Of a DNA stretch of 64,000 nt, positions 46,701 through 54,761 are shown piece by piece. The translations under genes were made by a program, and so were the position numbers. The stretch lies in IMG/VR virus record IMGVR_UViG_3300036820_000013, positions 1 to 64,000 of that record. One strand, given 5' to 3'. The number at the start of each line of letters is the position of its first letter. Position 1 is the stretch's first letter. This DNA is from a virus. The notes under the pieces were generated by a model that did no database searches, was not told where the DNA came from, and was given only the letters and a program-made list of their open reading frames with translations.

Positions 46701-49109
46701 AGTCTGGCTAGAAGCTGCAAACGGTAGCATCTGCGCGACTAGTCCCTTGACCGCATCCTGATACTGCCCCGCCGACAATGCTCCAGACGCCAAGGCGTCG
46801 CGCAACCAGTCTGACGTCTGACCCGCCTGTACCACAGCACTATTAAAACTCGTCCAAGCAGACGCCGACCCCTCGATGTTATCCGTAACCTTAGATAGTC
46901 CGGCTACATCAGTCCCGAAGGATGCTAGAGCACTAGTACCGCCCGTGAGTGTTTGGAAGTACGAGTCCCAAGCCTCGTCCAACTTGTTAACCTGCGTGTC
47001 CTGGAATGATGCCTGGTAGCTCACAGCGTTCATCGAAGCGCCCAGTGCGCCCCCAACCTGACCGATCGCTTCGTAGCCAGTTACGAGGCCTTCGATTTCT
47101 TGCCGCGCTACCTGAGCCGCATGACTGTTCCCGATCAAGGTCTGCGAAAGGTTAACGCCGGCAGCCTGCGCAACACCTAGCGACTCCGCGAACGTGAATC
47201 CGTAGGTCGACGAAATGAGACCGACGTTCTTAGTCTCAGTGACCAGTTGCTGATTCAGCACATCATGCTCTTGCGTCAGCGCACTGACGGCTCCTTGAGC
47301 ACCGGAAGCGATAGCCTGGAACGCACTCGTCTTAGTGTTCAGGTTAGCTTGAGCCGCTGCCAAGTCCTGATTCGTAGCAACTAGCGTGCTGACCGTATCG
47401 TTGATGACCTTATAATCAGTCGCGGTTGAGATCAACTTGTTCTGAGTGTCGATCCAGTTCGTCGTGCCGCTATCAGCTCGTGCGATCACGATTGTGAGCG
47501 CAGTGATAGCCGCTGCTGCGTCGATCGCCCAACCGACAGGGTTCGTAGCAAGGAAGGTCAGCAAGGTTTGCGCGTAGGCTATCATACCTAGCCTAGCGCC
47601 TTCCTCATCGCGCGTCAGGGCCAACATGCCTTCGCCGAGGTCACCAATCATCGGCGTAATGCCCTCAACGATGTCTAGGCTACCTAGAGCAAGCACTAGT
47701 CGACCAACAGTATCGAGGAGCAGCCCACCCCATCGCAGGAACTCTTCAAAGCCCATCGCAACCGTGATGATCCACCCAGGGATCTCGGTCAGCTTAAGGA
47801 TTAGTTGCGTGAATGCATCTAGGACCTTCAGTAGGACCTCAGCCAGACCGGGCATATCACCGGCAAGGTTCAAGATCGCGTGCCCCAGGTTGCCAAGGAC
47901 CTGCCCAAACTCGACTAGGTCTTCAACGCCCTTTGAGACCATTTGAGTCAGTTCAGTACCAAAGGCCCCATTCAAGTCGACTGCAATCTCAGCCGAAAAC
48001 TTCTGAATGACCTGAGCGACCGCTCCACCCATGGTAACAAAGTCGCCTAGGTGCTGACGCGCTATATCGATCGCGTCACCAAGCATGCTCCAAGCCACAG
48101 GATTCATCTTGTCCTGCATCGCTTGCAACGCATCGCCAGTACCGAGGATATCGCCTGACGTCGTATTAAACGCGGGACCTAGGGCCTCAGTCGTTGTATA
48201 GAGCGACTCCATTCGATAAGCGACGCGCTCCATTACGCCCTGGTACAGAACCGCGGCTCCAGCAGCCGCCGCAATAATGGCAGGAATGCCTACGGCAGCC
48301 AATTCGGAGCCACCAGCTACCACCCAGTGGATAACGGTGCCCCAGTTTTGGAAGAACGTCATGATCAGACCGGACTGCACTATCATGCGGTCTTCATCAT
48401 CACTAACCGCGCGCAACGCTCCTGCGAACGCAGTCAACTCCGCTAGAGCTGTTGGAAGACCTGTAATCTCGAGGTTGACACCTGCCAGATGTGCAAATGC
48501 ACGCAACTTAGCCTGCAGGACTGCCAACTGAGCATCGATAGTGGCCTGATCGATCGTCGGATCGATAGCCATCATGCGCAGCGTGTCAAACTTTAGCTGA
48601 ATCTCCGCAATAGCCGCGTCTAGCCGAGCCTCGTCAACACTAGGTTCAATGTTCAGCGTAAATTCGCGGATCGCATCAAGACGAGCCGCAATATTCGCGA
48701 TCTGCACGTCAAGCGAAGCCTCATCAACGTCCGGCTCGAGAGCAAAGTCTCGAATCGCGGCCAGCCGAGCCTGTATCAGCGCAATCGCCGCATTCAGGTC
48801 AGCCTCATCGACACCGGCCTGCAGCGCAATACCGCGGACCGCATCGATCTTAGCTTCAACCTCAGCCAATTGAGCATCTAGCGCGGCCTGATCGACATTA
48901 GGCTGCATCGCAAAGGTCTTGATCGCAGCTAGCTTCGCCTCGATGTCCGTGATCGCTGCATCCAGCGCAGCCTCATCGACATCGACTGAAACAACGGCGT
49001 TCTTAATTGCCTGGAGGCGTGATTCAACTCCGGCAATACCCTTATCCAAGGTAGCGTAGTCTACATCAACTTCGAGGTAGCCTTCCGCAACCTTGAATCC
49101 GTCAGCCAT
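43761..49109 (-). CDS. Tape measure protein with tail lysozyme domain (1782 aa)
   Basis: Longest gene in the window. Residues about 16-211 are seven tandem 28-residue repeats (VDEAxLDAxIAxIxAKLxAIR type). Hydrophobic segments follow (ELAAVGIPAIIAAAAGAAVL), then long helical Trp-rich repeats (about 1050-1450), a glycine-rich stretch and, near 1595-1720, a phage tail lysozyme-like domain (TRTAAAGIAGDIYGESGGNP..., G-AGLIGWTPP). At roughly 1.5 angstrom per residue the tail would be about 270 nm. Starts two bases after the chaperone gene stop. Confidence 0.93.
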   Translation of the reverse strand: MADGFKVAEGYLEVDVDYATLDKGIAGVESRLQAIKNAVVSVDVDEAALDAAITDIEAKLAAIKTFAMQPNVDQAALDAQLAEVEAKIDAVRGIALQAGVDEADLNAAIALIQARLAAIRDFALEPDVDEASLDVQIANIAARLDAIREFTLNIEPSVDEARLDAAIAEIQLKFDTLRMMAIDPTIDQATIDAQLAVLQAKLRAFAHLAGVNLEITGLPTALAELTAFAGALRAVSDDEDRMIVQSGLIMTFFQNWGTVIHWVVAGGSELAAVGIPAIIAAAAGAAVLYQGVMERVAYRMESLYTTTEALGPAFNTTSGDILGTGDALQAMQDKMNPVAWSMLGDAIDIARQHLGDFVTMGGAVAQVIQKFSAEIAVDLNGAFGTELTQMVSKGVEDLVEFGQVLGNLGHAILNLAGDMPGLAEVLLKVLDAFTQLILKLTEIPGWIITVAMGFEEFLRWGGLLLDTVGRLVLALGSLDIVEGITPMIGDLGEGMLALTRDEEGARLGMIAYAQTLLTFLATNPVGWAIDAAAAITALTIVIARADSGTTNWIDTQNKLISTATDYKVINDTVSTLVATNQDLAAAQANLNTKTSAFQAIASGAQGAVSALTQEHDVLNQQLVTETKNVGLISSTYGFTFAESLGVAQAAGVNLSQTLIGNSHAAQVARQEIEGLVTGYEAIGQVGGALGASMNAVSYQASFQDTQVNKLDEAWDSYFQTLTGGTSALASFGTDVAGLSKVTDNIEGSASAWTSFNSAVVQAGQTSDWLRDALASGALSAGQYQDAVKGLVAQMLPFAASSQTAQAELIGVAQQIDPNISSYKQLTQWVGNTKSAQDDLNTAVDQATQKLGNLNSIATDFTGTLQTDVIQATDKAVIAQGGFNGLLDATTQALKNSGEGSSAYKNDLAQLDDFLRTKLGWSTQQINTYNAELVQSFTAAGDSATKAGQKMDTAVDPSKIANNSVLEDIKNFFTAIGHYIESDYFDAPLQLMIKGWDNGILIVEQLWGDFENAAKQTGQNLVNSWRDSTAALEQVWKDTVDDAAGIWNDIGNDIYDPVVHGAARLITFFETSFDTWWKTHGSALEAIWQQVWGTISGTFEEFYDILMPLVKTLWSVLESTFDIGADQLEGIVKVLWDIVEGAWSEGANFVELTWRMLWDTLELVGETAGAVLETLFKVVWAAIQLVWNEGVSVIELAWKILWDTVQAVAETAWAAIQLIEKVGWDTLVALFSVMIDLLSGHWSQAWDDIKTYGEQIWNAIDEFFQDAWKAWEEYGENIFNDFKDFLEQTWNNISSFMKSTWNAISSFFDSEWNNFKSFGESIFNAFRSFLTSTWDDIESTTKSVWNSIMSMLQNVWSDMKSGFSGAVSGIKSTWSSLEGIFESPVKFLVNTVYDGGIARLWNDVAAKIPGVPSLPTFNFAAGGKADRSMRVPGWGGGDIVPAMIEPGETVVSKEHSSKLASVFKALGVPGYASGGIPGGGVISDITGAVSGAASDVFSGIKDIGSLVAALATGNTTALLNDMMKFTGGSGGATGDLAGMIVQIPKTIVTDLIRALTTTFKGAVTAGAGVPGGISAGDSLTNLVTVARYLMANGYTRTAAAGIAGDIYGESGGNPESVGSGGAGLIGWTPPSSARPYQPIVTGNASHDLAIQMADLLEYNKTWSEFIPLLNSAATATAAGQIYSEYFERPAVLFSDTRPGIANQVYGSLAAGGFLPPGQNAWVGEQGMEAAYARPGGGVDITPVGPGGGKSVTVYQQYYGTQYPTPEMMAQQKVNLALALGVAP

Positions 49110-49110
49110 G

Positions 49111-49449
49111 CTAATCCTCTAGTTTCGTGACTTGGAACATCGGCACAAGCTCTCCGAGCTGAGGTGCTGCAGGCCCTGCGGCCATTAGCTCCTCGGCCGT
49201 CAGCGTACGTTCTGCTTGAGGCTCTCGCACCCGACCCTCCTTATCACGCATATCTGCCACGTGACCTGCTTCATACAGTGGCGGCATAGCGTTAATCCGC
49301 TCTTGCTGCTCCGCCTCACTAACGTCCTCCAGCCACCCCTCTAGATCATGACGCGCCGCTCCCTCATAGGCCGGCAGTCGATACGCAATCTTGAAGAACG
49401 CCGGTCCTTCTAGCTTCCGGACGTCCTTGATGTGGTGCAACGCGCTCAT
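49111..49449 (-). CDS. Tail assembly chaperone, frameshifted C-terminal part (T)
   Basis: 112-residue frame after ATG 49449 (MSALHHIKDVRKLEG...), but the same frame is open upstream to the slippery site at 49533-49539, so it is most likely made as the C-terminal part of a GT fusion. It would link chaperone to tape measure during tail assembly. Sits between the G gene and the tape measure, as expected. Confidence 0.78.
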   Translation of the reverse strand: MSALHHIKDVRKLEGPAFFKIAYRLPAYEGAARHDLEGWLEDVSEAEQQERINAMPPLYEAGHVADMRDKEGRVREPQAERTLTAEELMAAGPAAPQLGELVPMFQVTKLED

Positions 49450-49487
49450 GTCGCTGCATACGCTGTCGAGACAATCGACGATCCATA

Positions 49488-49886
49488 TCAGTTGCGCCGC
49501 CCTGACGAGCCAGCCCGGCGGTTCCTGGTCCCTTTTGGGCGCTCGGTCTTGCCTGTCGCAATACGCAGCGCCGCCGACAGAACAAAGTTGTACTGGTCGT
49601 CCGTCAACTTGTCGTAGTTCATGAGCGCGTCGTAACCAGCTTCGCCGAGCATGCTCGTGAGCATGAAGTACGCTGCGTTCTGAGGACCTTCCGTCTTCAT
49701 GATCTTCAGGTACTTCAGCCCAACCGTCGGCGATGGGTTCTTCGGGACCTGAAACTCTGCTTCATCGATCGTGAAGAGGGTCAGGAACTCAACCTTCTCA
49801 CCCTCATCCTTGGTCGAGAGATGAAGGATTTCCAGCTCGTCGGAGGCCGGAGCCTCCGACTTCGCAGGCTGCGAGGTGTCCGCCAT
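49488..49886 (-). CDS. Tail assembly chaperone G (132 aa)
   Basis: Acidic helical protein (ADTSQPAKSEAPASDELEIL, then AYFMLTSMLGEAGYDALMNY) of the size of siphophage G chaperones, following the tail tube gene. Near its 3' end reads GAG CGC CCA AAA GGG, which contains the -1 slippery site; a fraction of ribosomes would continue into the T frame. Confidence 0.82.
   Translation of the reverse strand: MADTSQPAKSEAPASDELEILHLSTKDEGEKVEFLTLFTIDEAEFQVPKNPSPTVGLKYLKIMKTEGPQNAAYFMLTSMLGEAGYDALMNYDKLTDDQYNFVLSAALRIATGKTERPKGTRNRRAGSSGRRN
49533..49539 (-). other. -1 programmed frameshift site C_CCA_AAA
   Basis: On the - strand the heptamer CCCAAAA fits X_XXY_YYZ in the zero frame of the G gene (codons CCA, AAA). 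After a -1 slip the reading continues AGG GAC CAG GAA CCG CCG GGC TGG without a stop through to the ATG-started T frame. Known in G/GT of most siphophages. Confidence 0.85.
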
Positions 49887-49898
49887 AGCAGTCCCTTT

Positions 49899-50543
49899 CT
49901 AGGAGGTCTGGTCGTAGATGTAGAACGGGGGGACCGTCGCGCTCACGTAGTAGCACGTGAACGTGCAGGCCCAGACCGACTGGTTGGTCAGGTCGTACTT
50001 CGCCGTCGCCTTAACCGAGTTCAGAACCTTGTTCAGGACGAAGCGACGCCTCATGACCGCGCCCGTGGTGAGCGCCGGCGCCCAACCATCGATGATCAAG
50101 ACGCTGTACGTCGGCTGCGTGATCGTCGGCGTGCTCGTTCCGGGAGCCGCCGTAGATGACAGCGGCGTGAAGGTGTTGATGCCCGACCCGACCCCGATCT
50201 GCGACTGCGCAGGGTCGTTCATCGCCTCGGCCAGGTTCTGCATCGTCGCCTCAAGCAACGACGTAGTCACCGTGATCATGCGACCGGTCAGGCGCGCGCC
50301 GATCGGGTCGACGACCTGGTCTGCCTTGATCTGCCCGTACGTGTAGTCCACGTCCCAGTTGACTCCGCCGGTTGTCGCGCCGAAGTCGGTGAACCCTGTA
50401 GACCCGCCGCTACCTGGGTCGGTCTTGACCGTGGTGTTCGTCTGAGACGCGACCGAGACAACGCCGAACTGGCCCCAGTAAACCTCGGCGGGGCCCTGAA
50501 CGACGTTAGTCGGAGTAGCGCCGACGTAAGATGCTGACGTCAT
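49899..50543 (-). CDS. Major tail tube protein (214 aa)
   Basis: Size, place (before G/GT and the tape measure) and pattern fit: N-terminal VVQGPAEVYWGQFG, GGVNWDVDYTYGQIKADQVV, RMITVTTSLLEATMQNLAEA and a long beta C-terminus. Polymerises into the tail tube. Strong purine-rich ribosome site, as for an abundant protein. Confidence 0.85.
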   Translation of the reverse strand: MTSASYVGATPTNVVQGPAEVYWGQFGVVSVASQTNTTVKTDPGSGGSTGFTDFGATTGGVNWDVDYTYGQIKADQVVDPIGARLTGRMITVTTSLLEATMQNLAEAMNDPAQSQIGVGSGINTFTPLSSTAAPGTSTPTITQPTYSVLIIDGWAPALTTGAVMRRRFVLNKVLNSVKATAKYDLTNQSVWACTFTCYYVSATVPPFYIYDQTS

Positions 50544-50559
50544 ATCCTATACCTTCCTG

Positions 50560-50937
50560 TTAGACTCCGCCGGATTGAATAATGCAGATCCCAGACACGT
50601 CTGCTCCGGTTGTGAAATCGATCTCGACCAGGCCGGCAGCATTCACATCGAGCGCATAGAACGGCCCGAGCAAGTACAGGTCGCCAGCGGTGGCCGCGGC
50701 AAACGTAATCGGGCTAATCTGCTGCCCAAGGATCGTGGCCCCCGGCGTGATCTTGGCTCCAGGATCGGCAGTGACCGTCTTCAGGAGGATCAGGGTCAGC
50801 CCTGGGACGTTCGGGAAGGTAACACCAGTTGCGCCCCCGAGCGTTGCGAGCGTCTGTGTCGTCAGATTGATAACGCCGTTCCCGACGAGTTGCTGATACC
50901 CAGGCGAGACACCCGGGCCCAGCGCGAGGATCGTCAC
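50560..50937 (-). CDS. Small virion or decoration-like protein (125 aa)
   Basis: 125 residues of hydrophobic/Gly/Thr-rich beta structure (GLTLILLKTVTADPGAKITP) without charge clusters. Located between the terminator/neck genes and the tail tube gene. Likely a minor or accessory virion protein; unrecognised family. Confidence 0.6.
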   Translation of the reverse strand: MTILALGPGVSPGYQQLVGNGVINLTTQTLATLGGATGVTFPNVPGLTLILLKTVTADPGAKITPGATILGQQISPITFAAATAGDLYLLGPFYALDVNAAGLVEIDFTTGADVSGICIIQSGGV

Positions 50938-51161
50938 TTCCGCCTCCTACGCGTTGTCCTAGCCTTAGACGCGCCCTTGTGGTTCCAGGTCGCGGCAACC
51001 TTCGCGAAGTTCGCCTGCCTACGCGTCTGGGCTGTATAGCGACCCTTCGGAGCCGCCATAACCTTGTTAGCGAACGCTCGAGGAGACATCCCGGAGGCCT
51101 TCGCCTTACGTGTTAGCGCTCCTGGATGCTTGATCGTGATCTTCAGCTTCTTGCGTGCCAT
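50934..51161 (-). CDS. Small basic protein (75 aa)
   Basis: 75 residues with about one-third Lys/Arg (MARKKLKITIKHPGALTRKA, ARTTRRRRK). Looks nucleic-acid binding, unusual among tail genes. Overlaps the next gene by ATGA. Could bind packaged DNA at the neck or be a regulator. Confidence 0.55.
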   Translation of the reverse strand: MARKKLKITIKHPGALTRKAKASGMSPRAFANKVMAAPKGRYTAQTRRQANFAKVAATWNHKGASKARTTRRRRK

Positions 51162-51207
51162 TGTTAACCTCCTCCTGCTCCTTCTGCGTCCGCCGCACTA
51201 GGATTTA

Positions 51208-51705
51208 CTACTGAACCACTAGCCCCGCCTCCCGCCAAGCTAGCGTCATGTCCATTTGGTAGGCTGCCCAGTTCCGCTGATCACTATAGATTCGTCTCGG
51301 CTCTGTGTGTACGATTGCTTCGGTGCAACTAGCGGAGTTGTACTCAACGCCGTTCGAAACGATCGTCAGCACCCGACCGAACACTCCAGGCAGCTTACTA
51401 TAGGTAGCAGTCCAGATTCCCTGCAGCAAATCGTTGGCCTTAAACCAAGGTGGCTTATTAGATCCAGGCTTAGTCGCATAGGCCTTAACCTCGATCACTG
51501 GTTGCGAGATCGGCATATACTGCATAGGCGTGCCACCTACGACCAGCACCGTAATGAAACGGCCAATACCATCAGAATCCTGCGGCCAGTTTTGCTCAGC
51601 GGGCGGCTGCGTCGCTACCATATCGGTCGTGTATGTACCGAATGTGTCCGGGATGCTCGCAATCCAGGCCATAGCCACTAGCTCTGAGTTCGGATGGTTA
51701 GGCAT
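51208..51705 (-). CDS. Tail terminator-like protein (165 aa)
   Basis: N-terminal AWIASIPDT helix, FITVLVVGGTP and PVIEVKAYATK strands, and LLQGIWTATYSKLPG fit the tail-terminator fold; it lies between the gp10-like neck gene and the tail tube. It would cap the tail tube and join it to the neck. Confidence 0.7.
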   Translation of the reverse strand: MPNHPNSELVAMAWIASIPDTFGTYTTDMVATQPPAEQNWPQDSDGIGRFITVLVVGGTPMQYMPISQPVIEVKAYATKPGSNKPPWFKANDLLQGIWTATYSKLPGVFGRVLTIVSNGVEYNSASCTEAIVHTEPRRIYSDQRNWAAYQMDMTLAWREAGLVVQ

Positions 51706-52175
51706 CAGTACATGCCCTTAAGCTTAGGGTGCTTCCGCTCCCAGGCAAGCAACCGACCAGGCGCTCCAGCAGCCCGACGAGCTATCCAGGCGTCAAGCGT
51801 TCGTGGCTGGCCAAGCCGCTGAATCCCAGGCGCGACTAGCGGCGGAGTGCCTTCAGGATCAGTTGGTGAACGATACTTATACAGCGCAGGTCGCAGGAAC
51901 GGCTGTTCAATAACCATCTCCGGACCGACTTGGCCGGTGAAACGATGGTAGACACGGTGACCGAACTCGACATCGAGGGAATACGGTGCGGTCGAGTAAA
52001 CGATGAGCTTTTCCGTATCCGCGTAGTACTCAATGCCAGCCGCTAGGCGGCCAGAGCGCTTCGGAGCATAACGAATGGCATCCGCGGTGATCAAGGGCCC
52101 GAGGCGCGTATCGAGAAGTTCCGCTACGCCAGCCTCTATGTGCCCGATCGCGTCGGGGTCCATATAGACCTTCAC
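51705..52175 (-). CDS. HK97 gp10-like neck protein (156 aa)
   Basis: RSGRLAAGIEYYADTEKLIV (the SGxL...v...Y strand-turn) and SLDVEFGHRVYH (the YaxxxExG motif) are hallmarks of the HK97 gp10-like neck/tail-completion family. GTG 52175 is chosen (AGAGGA upstream) over a longer frame from 52271. In the gap upstream, a 15-codon frame (52319-52272) overlaps the phosphorylase-like gene's stop and ends in a CCTAG/CTAGG hairpin; I do not count it as a gene. Confidence 0.7.
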   Translation of the reverse strand: MKVYMDPDAIGHIEAGVAELLDTRLGPLITADAIRYAPKRSGRLAAGIEYYADTEKLIVYSTAPYSLDVEFGHRVYHRFTGQVGPEMVIEQPFLRPALYKYRSPTDPEGTPPLVAPGIQRLGQPRTLDAWIARRAAGAPGRLLAWERKHPKLKGMY

Positions 52176-52315
52176 TCGCCACGTTCCTCTACAGTCAGTG
52201 GCACAATCCGGCTCCTGGTGTCTACCACCGTCAAACCTTCTTGCTCTTATCTTAAGTGTATAACAGACCACCTAGTAAAAGCTAGGCTCTCGCACTAAAT
52301 ACTGAACGATACTAA

Positions 52316-53383
52316 TCATTCTCCCTTCGGCGGTAGTCCTGCGATTAGTGCCCAAGCTACGAGGGCGCTATTGATCGTGGTGTAGTAACCGTACCGCTGA
52401 TAGATCTTGTCTGCCTGAGCCGCGCTAGCCTTCGATGCGTCAGGCATCACAGGGTCAGATGCATTCCGAGCAGATATCACCGGAACCTTGATAGCGGCTG
52501 CAGCTACCGCGACCGCGGCGTCGTCCATTTCGACAGCACGAATCAGCGGATCGTAGGCGCGGAGGCCGTAATGGTCGTCAGTAGTATCGAACGCGAAGAA
52601 GTCCGTAGACACTACATCGCCATACCAGAGCTGCGGCTTCGCAGCGCCTTCTAGCGCACCGCTACCGATCGGGTAGCCGGGGGTCGGAGCCAGGTTAGGC
52701 ACCATATCGATAAACTGTCGCTGCTGCCCCGCAAGCGCCGCTGACGGCCACTCTTGTTGGCTGAACGGCTGCCCCTTCAGCTCACGCGTGAAGTCAGCAT
52801 GGATCCAGAGTGACACATTGACGTCACCGAGTCGAGTCCCATTTCCAGCTCCGCCAGCGGTACCAGTCGTGATAATGTAGCGCACGCCGGCCTCTCGAGC
52901 TATCTGCTCGATCAGCTGCGCCGTGGGCAATGACGGTCCGTCAGTCGCAGGATGCAGCTCAGACTTGAGCACCACTACCTTGACCGGGCCGATCTTGACC
53001 GTTGCCCAAGAGCCTAGGCGGCCGGAAGCCTTCGCAGGAGACCGACCAGTCAGCTGCGGCACGTATGCAGCGTAGTTGGTCTTGTAGTACACCCACTCCG
53101 TCGACTGGATACCTGGAGTCAGAACATCAGCAAGAGCACGAGCCTCAGCTTCTGTCCAAGTGATAACGAGGACGTCAGACTCCGGAATGGCGCTCGCGTT
53201 CTCCGGAGCCGCCGGACCCGAAGGTGCAAGACCTTCGGGCCAGGCGATCTGGGGAGCCGCTTGCCTACCAGGATCGTACATGATGCGCGAGAGCGACGCA
53301 TCTTGAGGCGGGAAGATGGCTTCCCAGATCGGATAGATGAACTGGTCGAATACCCAGTCAACTATCTCGCTTACCAGATTCAT
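52316..53383 (-). CDS. Nucleoside phosphorylase-like protein (355 aa)
   Basis: An amphipathic N-terminus (VSEIVDWVFDQFIYPIWEAI) precedes a PNP/UDP-type alpha/beta domain: SDVLVITWTEAEARAL, YIITTGTAGGAGNGTRLGDV (phosphate/ribose loop) and VEMDDAAVAVAAAA with KVPVISARNASDP, matching the vdMExAA...vP...R.iSD signature of purine phosphorylases and MTA/SAH nucleosidases, with MDD in place of MES/MET. It may cleave nucleosides or nucleotide signals, or be only a structural fold. ATG 53383 or TTG 53392. Confidence 0.7.
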   Translation of the reverse strand: MNLVSEIVDWVFDQFIYPIWEAIFPPQDASLSRIMYDPGRQAAPQIAWPEGLAPSGPAAPENASAIPESDVLVITWTEAEARALADVLTPGIQSTEWVYYKTNYAAYVPQLTGRSPAKASGRLGSWATVKIGPVKVVVLKSELHPATDGPSLPTAQLIEQIAREAGVRYIITTGTAGGAGNGTRLGDVNVSLWIHADFTRELKGQPFSQQEWPSAALAGQQRQFIDMVPNLAPTPGYPIGSGALEGAAKPQLWYGDVVSTDFFAFDTTDDHYGLRAYDPLIRAVEMDDAAVAVAAAAIKVPVISARNASDPVMPDASKASAAQADKIYQRYGYYTTINSALVAWALIAGLPPKGE

Positions 53384-53384
53384 G

Positions 53385-54254
53385 TCAGACAACCATCTGC
53401 TTGTAGTCCACGTAGTGGCCCAGAAGGTCGAGGGTCGAGGCGTGCATCAGGTAGTCGCCGTCGAGGCCTGAAGCAGCGTTGAACTGCGCGCTCCACGAGT
53501 TGCGAATCTTGACGTAGGTGTTCGCGAGATCGATGGCGCCGAGCTTGGTCTGCGCCAGTTGGGCGATTGCACGCTGGCACGTCTCATGCCCACCCGCGAC
53601 GCCTGACTTGACTGCCGCCTCGAGAGCCTCCACTGACCCATCGCCATCGACGAAGCCTAGAGAGTCCGGCGTCATCCACGCGTTGAACCAGGGCGCGCCC
53701 TGAATCACTGTTCCCGACTGCAGAGCCAGAAGCGCACCCTGGATGTTCTGCGGAGCGATGTAGTCCTTGGCCAGACCGGACTTAACCGCCTGCTCGCAGC
53801 ACGCCTGGCCGGTCGAGCCACAGTCCGTAGGAGGCCACTCCTCTGACGGAACGCCAGTCTGGGCGGTATCGACATGGTAGAAGACGATCGCCCACTCCTC
53901 ATTGGTCGCCGCCGAGTTCAGCGCTGAAGCTGGAGCCATGCGCCAGACCTTGCCACCGAAGCCGATCTCCAGCGTCTCGAGCGCCTTGCCTGCAGCCGCC
54001 GAGAGCTGCGCGATGTGCTCCGTCGACGCATTCGCCGTGCAGGAGCCCAGAGCGTCTACTGCAACGGCCCCTGGAATCATCGCTCCGGTATTGATGTCCT
54101 GCTCGAGGAGGTCCTCCTGGTCTAGCACTGGGATCGGAATGTCCCAGCTGACCTCCTTCAGAACTTCGCTCGCATGGTACAGAGCCCGATCCGGGTCCAG
54201 CTTCGCCGGAACGTGGATTCGGCCGAACTTGGTGGGAGTTGCGCCTTCGTACAT
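53385..54254 (-). CDS. Papain-like cysteine protease (289 aa)
   Basis: The C1A order is clear: C72 in DALGSCTANAST, H223 in VAGGHETCQ and N252 in KIRNSWSAQF. The sequence between is shorter than in cellular papains and has CGSTGQACCEQ. Sits between membrane miniproteins and the phosphorylase-like gene in the virion operon, so it might mature a head or tail protein, act on host proteins on entry, or cut peptide cross-links. Confidence 0.78.
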   Translation of the reverse strand: MYEGATPTKFGRIHVPAKLDPDRALYHASEVLKEVSWDIPIPVLDQEDLLEQDINTGAMIPGAVAVDALGSCTANASTEHIAQLSAAAGKALETLEIGFGGKVWRMAPASALNSAATNEEWAIVFYHVDTAQTGVPSEEWPPTDCGSTGQACCEQAVKSGLAKDYIAPQNIQGALLALQSGTVIQGAPWFNAWMTPDSLGFVDGDGSVEALEAAVKSGVAGGHETCQRAIAQLAQTKLGAIDLANTYVKIRNSWSAQFNAASGLDGDYLMHASTLDLLGHYVDYKQMVV

Positions 54255-54277
54255 GATTTGTCCGCTTTCTCTAGTGC

Positions 54278-54391
54278 TTACAGGAGGACGCCGTATGCCT
54301 GCTGGATCAGCCAGGCACCGAACAGGAGACCGAGACCGACGCCGAGAGCGACGCCTACCACGGTAACGAGAATGGCCTTGAGATCAACCAC
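54278..54391 (-). CDS. Single-span membrane miniprotein (37 aa)
   Basis: A 37-codon frame from GTG 54391 with AAGAAGGAG upstream; almost entirely one Gly/Val/Leu-rich helix (VVGVALGVGLGLLFGAWLI). It overlaps the gene before it by eight bases. Unrecognised. Confidence 0.5.
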   Translation of the reverse strand: MVDLKAILVTVVGVALGVGLGLLFGAWLIQQAYGVLL

Positions 54392-54761
54392 AGCTAAACT
54401 CCTTCTTGAGAGACACGAAGTCCATGTATAGCTTGTAACTAGCTACACGTGACGGATTGGCCGCCGGATCTGCTGGATAGGCCACTGGAGTCAGTGTAAA
54501 CAAGTCTACAGTCGCGCACCACCTCTTATCATCTTTCTGGACCGCCTGCGCCACGATACTGTCTGTGTTTTGCGTTGCATGCGCTTGCGCTACTAGTAGG
54601 TACACGACTGCACCAAGCAGCGCTATCACGACTAGAGTCTCGATCCCGATCAAGATCCAGAATGTTTGCATGCCGCGGCGCGCACTATGAGCTAGCATGG
54701 CCTTGATCTTCTGATCCTCTAGCGGATCAGGCCGCGCAGGAGGCGGCAGGTTATCAGACAT
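54384..54761 (-). CDS. Single-span membrane protein (125 aa)
   Basis: Cytoplasmic Pro-rich start, one span (WILIGIETLVVIALLGAVVYLLV, residues about 35-57) and an outward 65-residue domain with two Cys (WCATVDLF, FSCG). Three membrane genes stand in a row here, between head-tail connectors and the protease; lysis (spanin-like) or injection roles are possible. Confidence 0.6.
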   Translation of the reverse strand: MSDNLPPPARPDPLEDQKIKAMLAHSARRGMQTFWILIGIETLVVIALLGAVVYLLVAQAHATQNTDSIVAQAVQKDDKRWCATVDLFTLTPVAYPADPAANPSRVASYKLYMDFVSLKKEFSCG

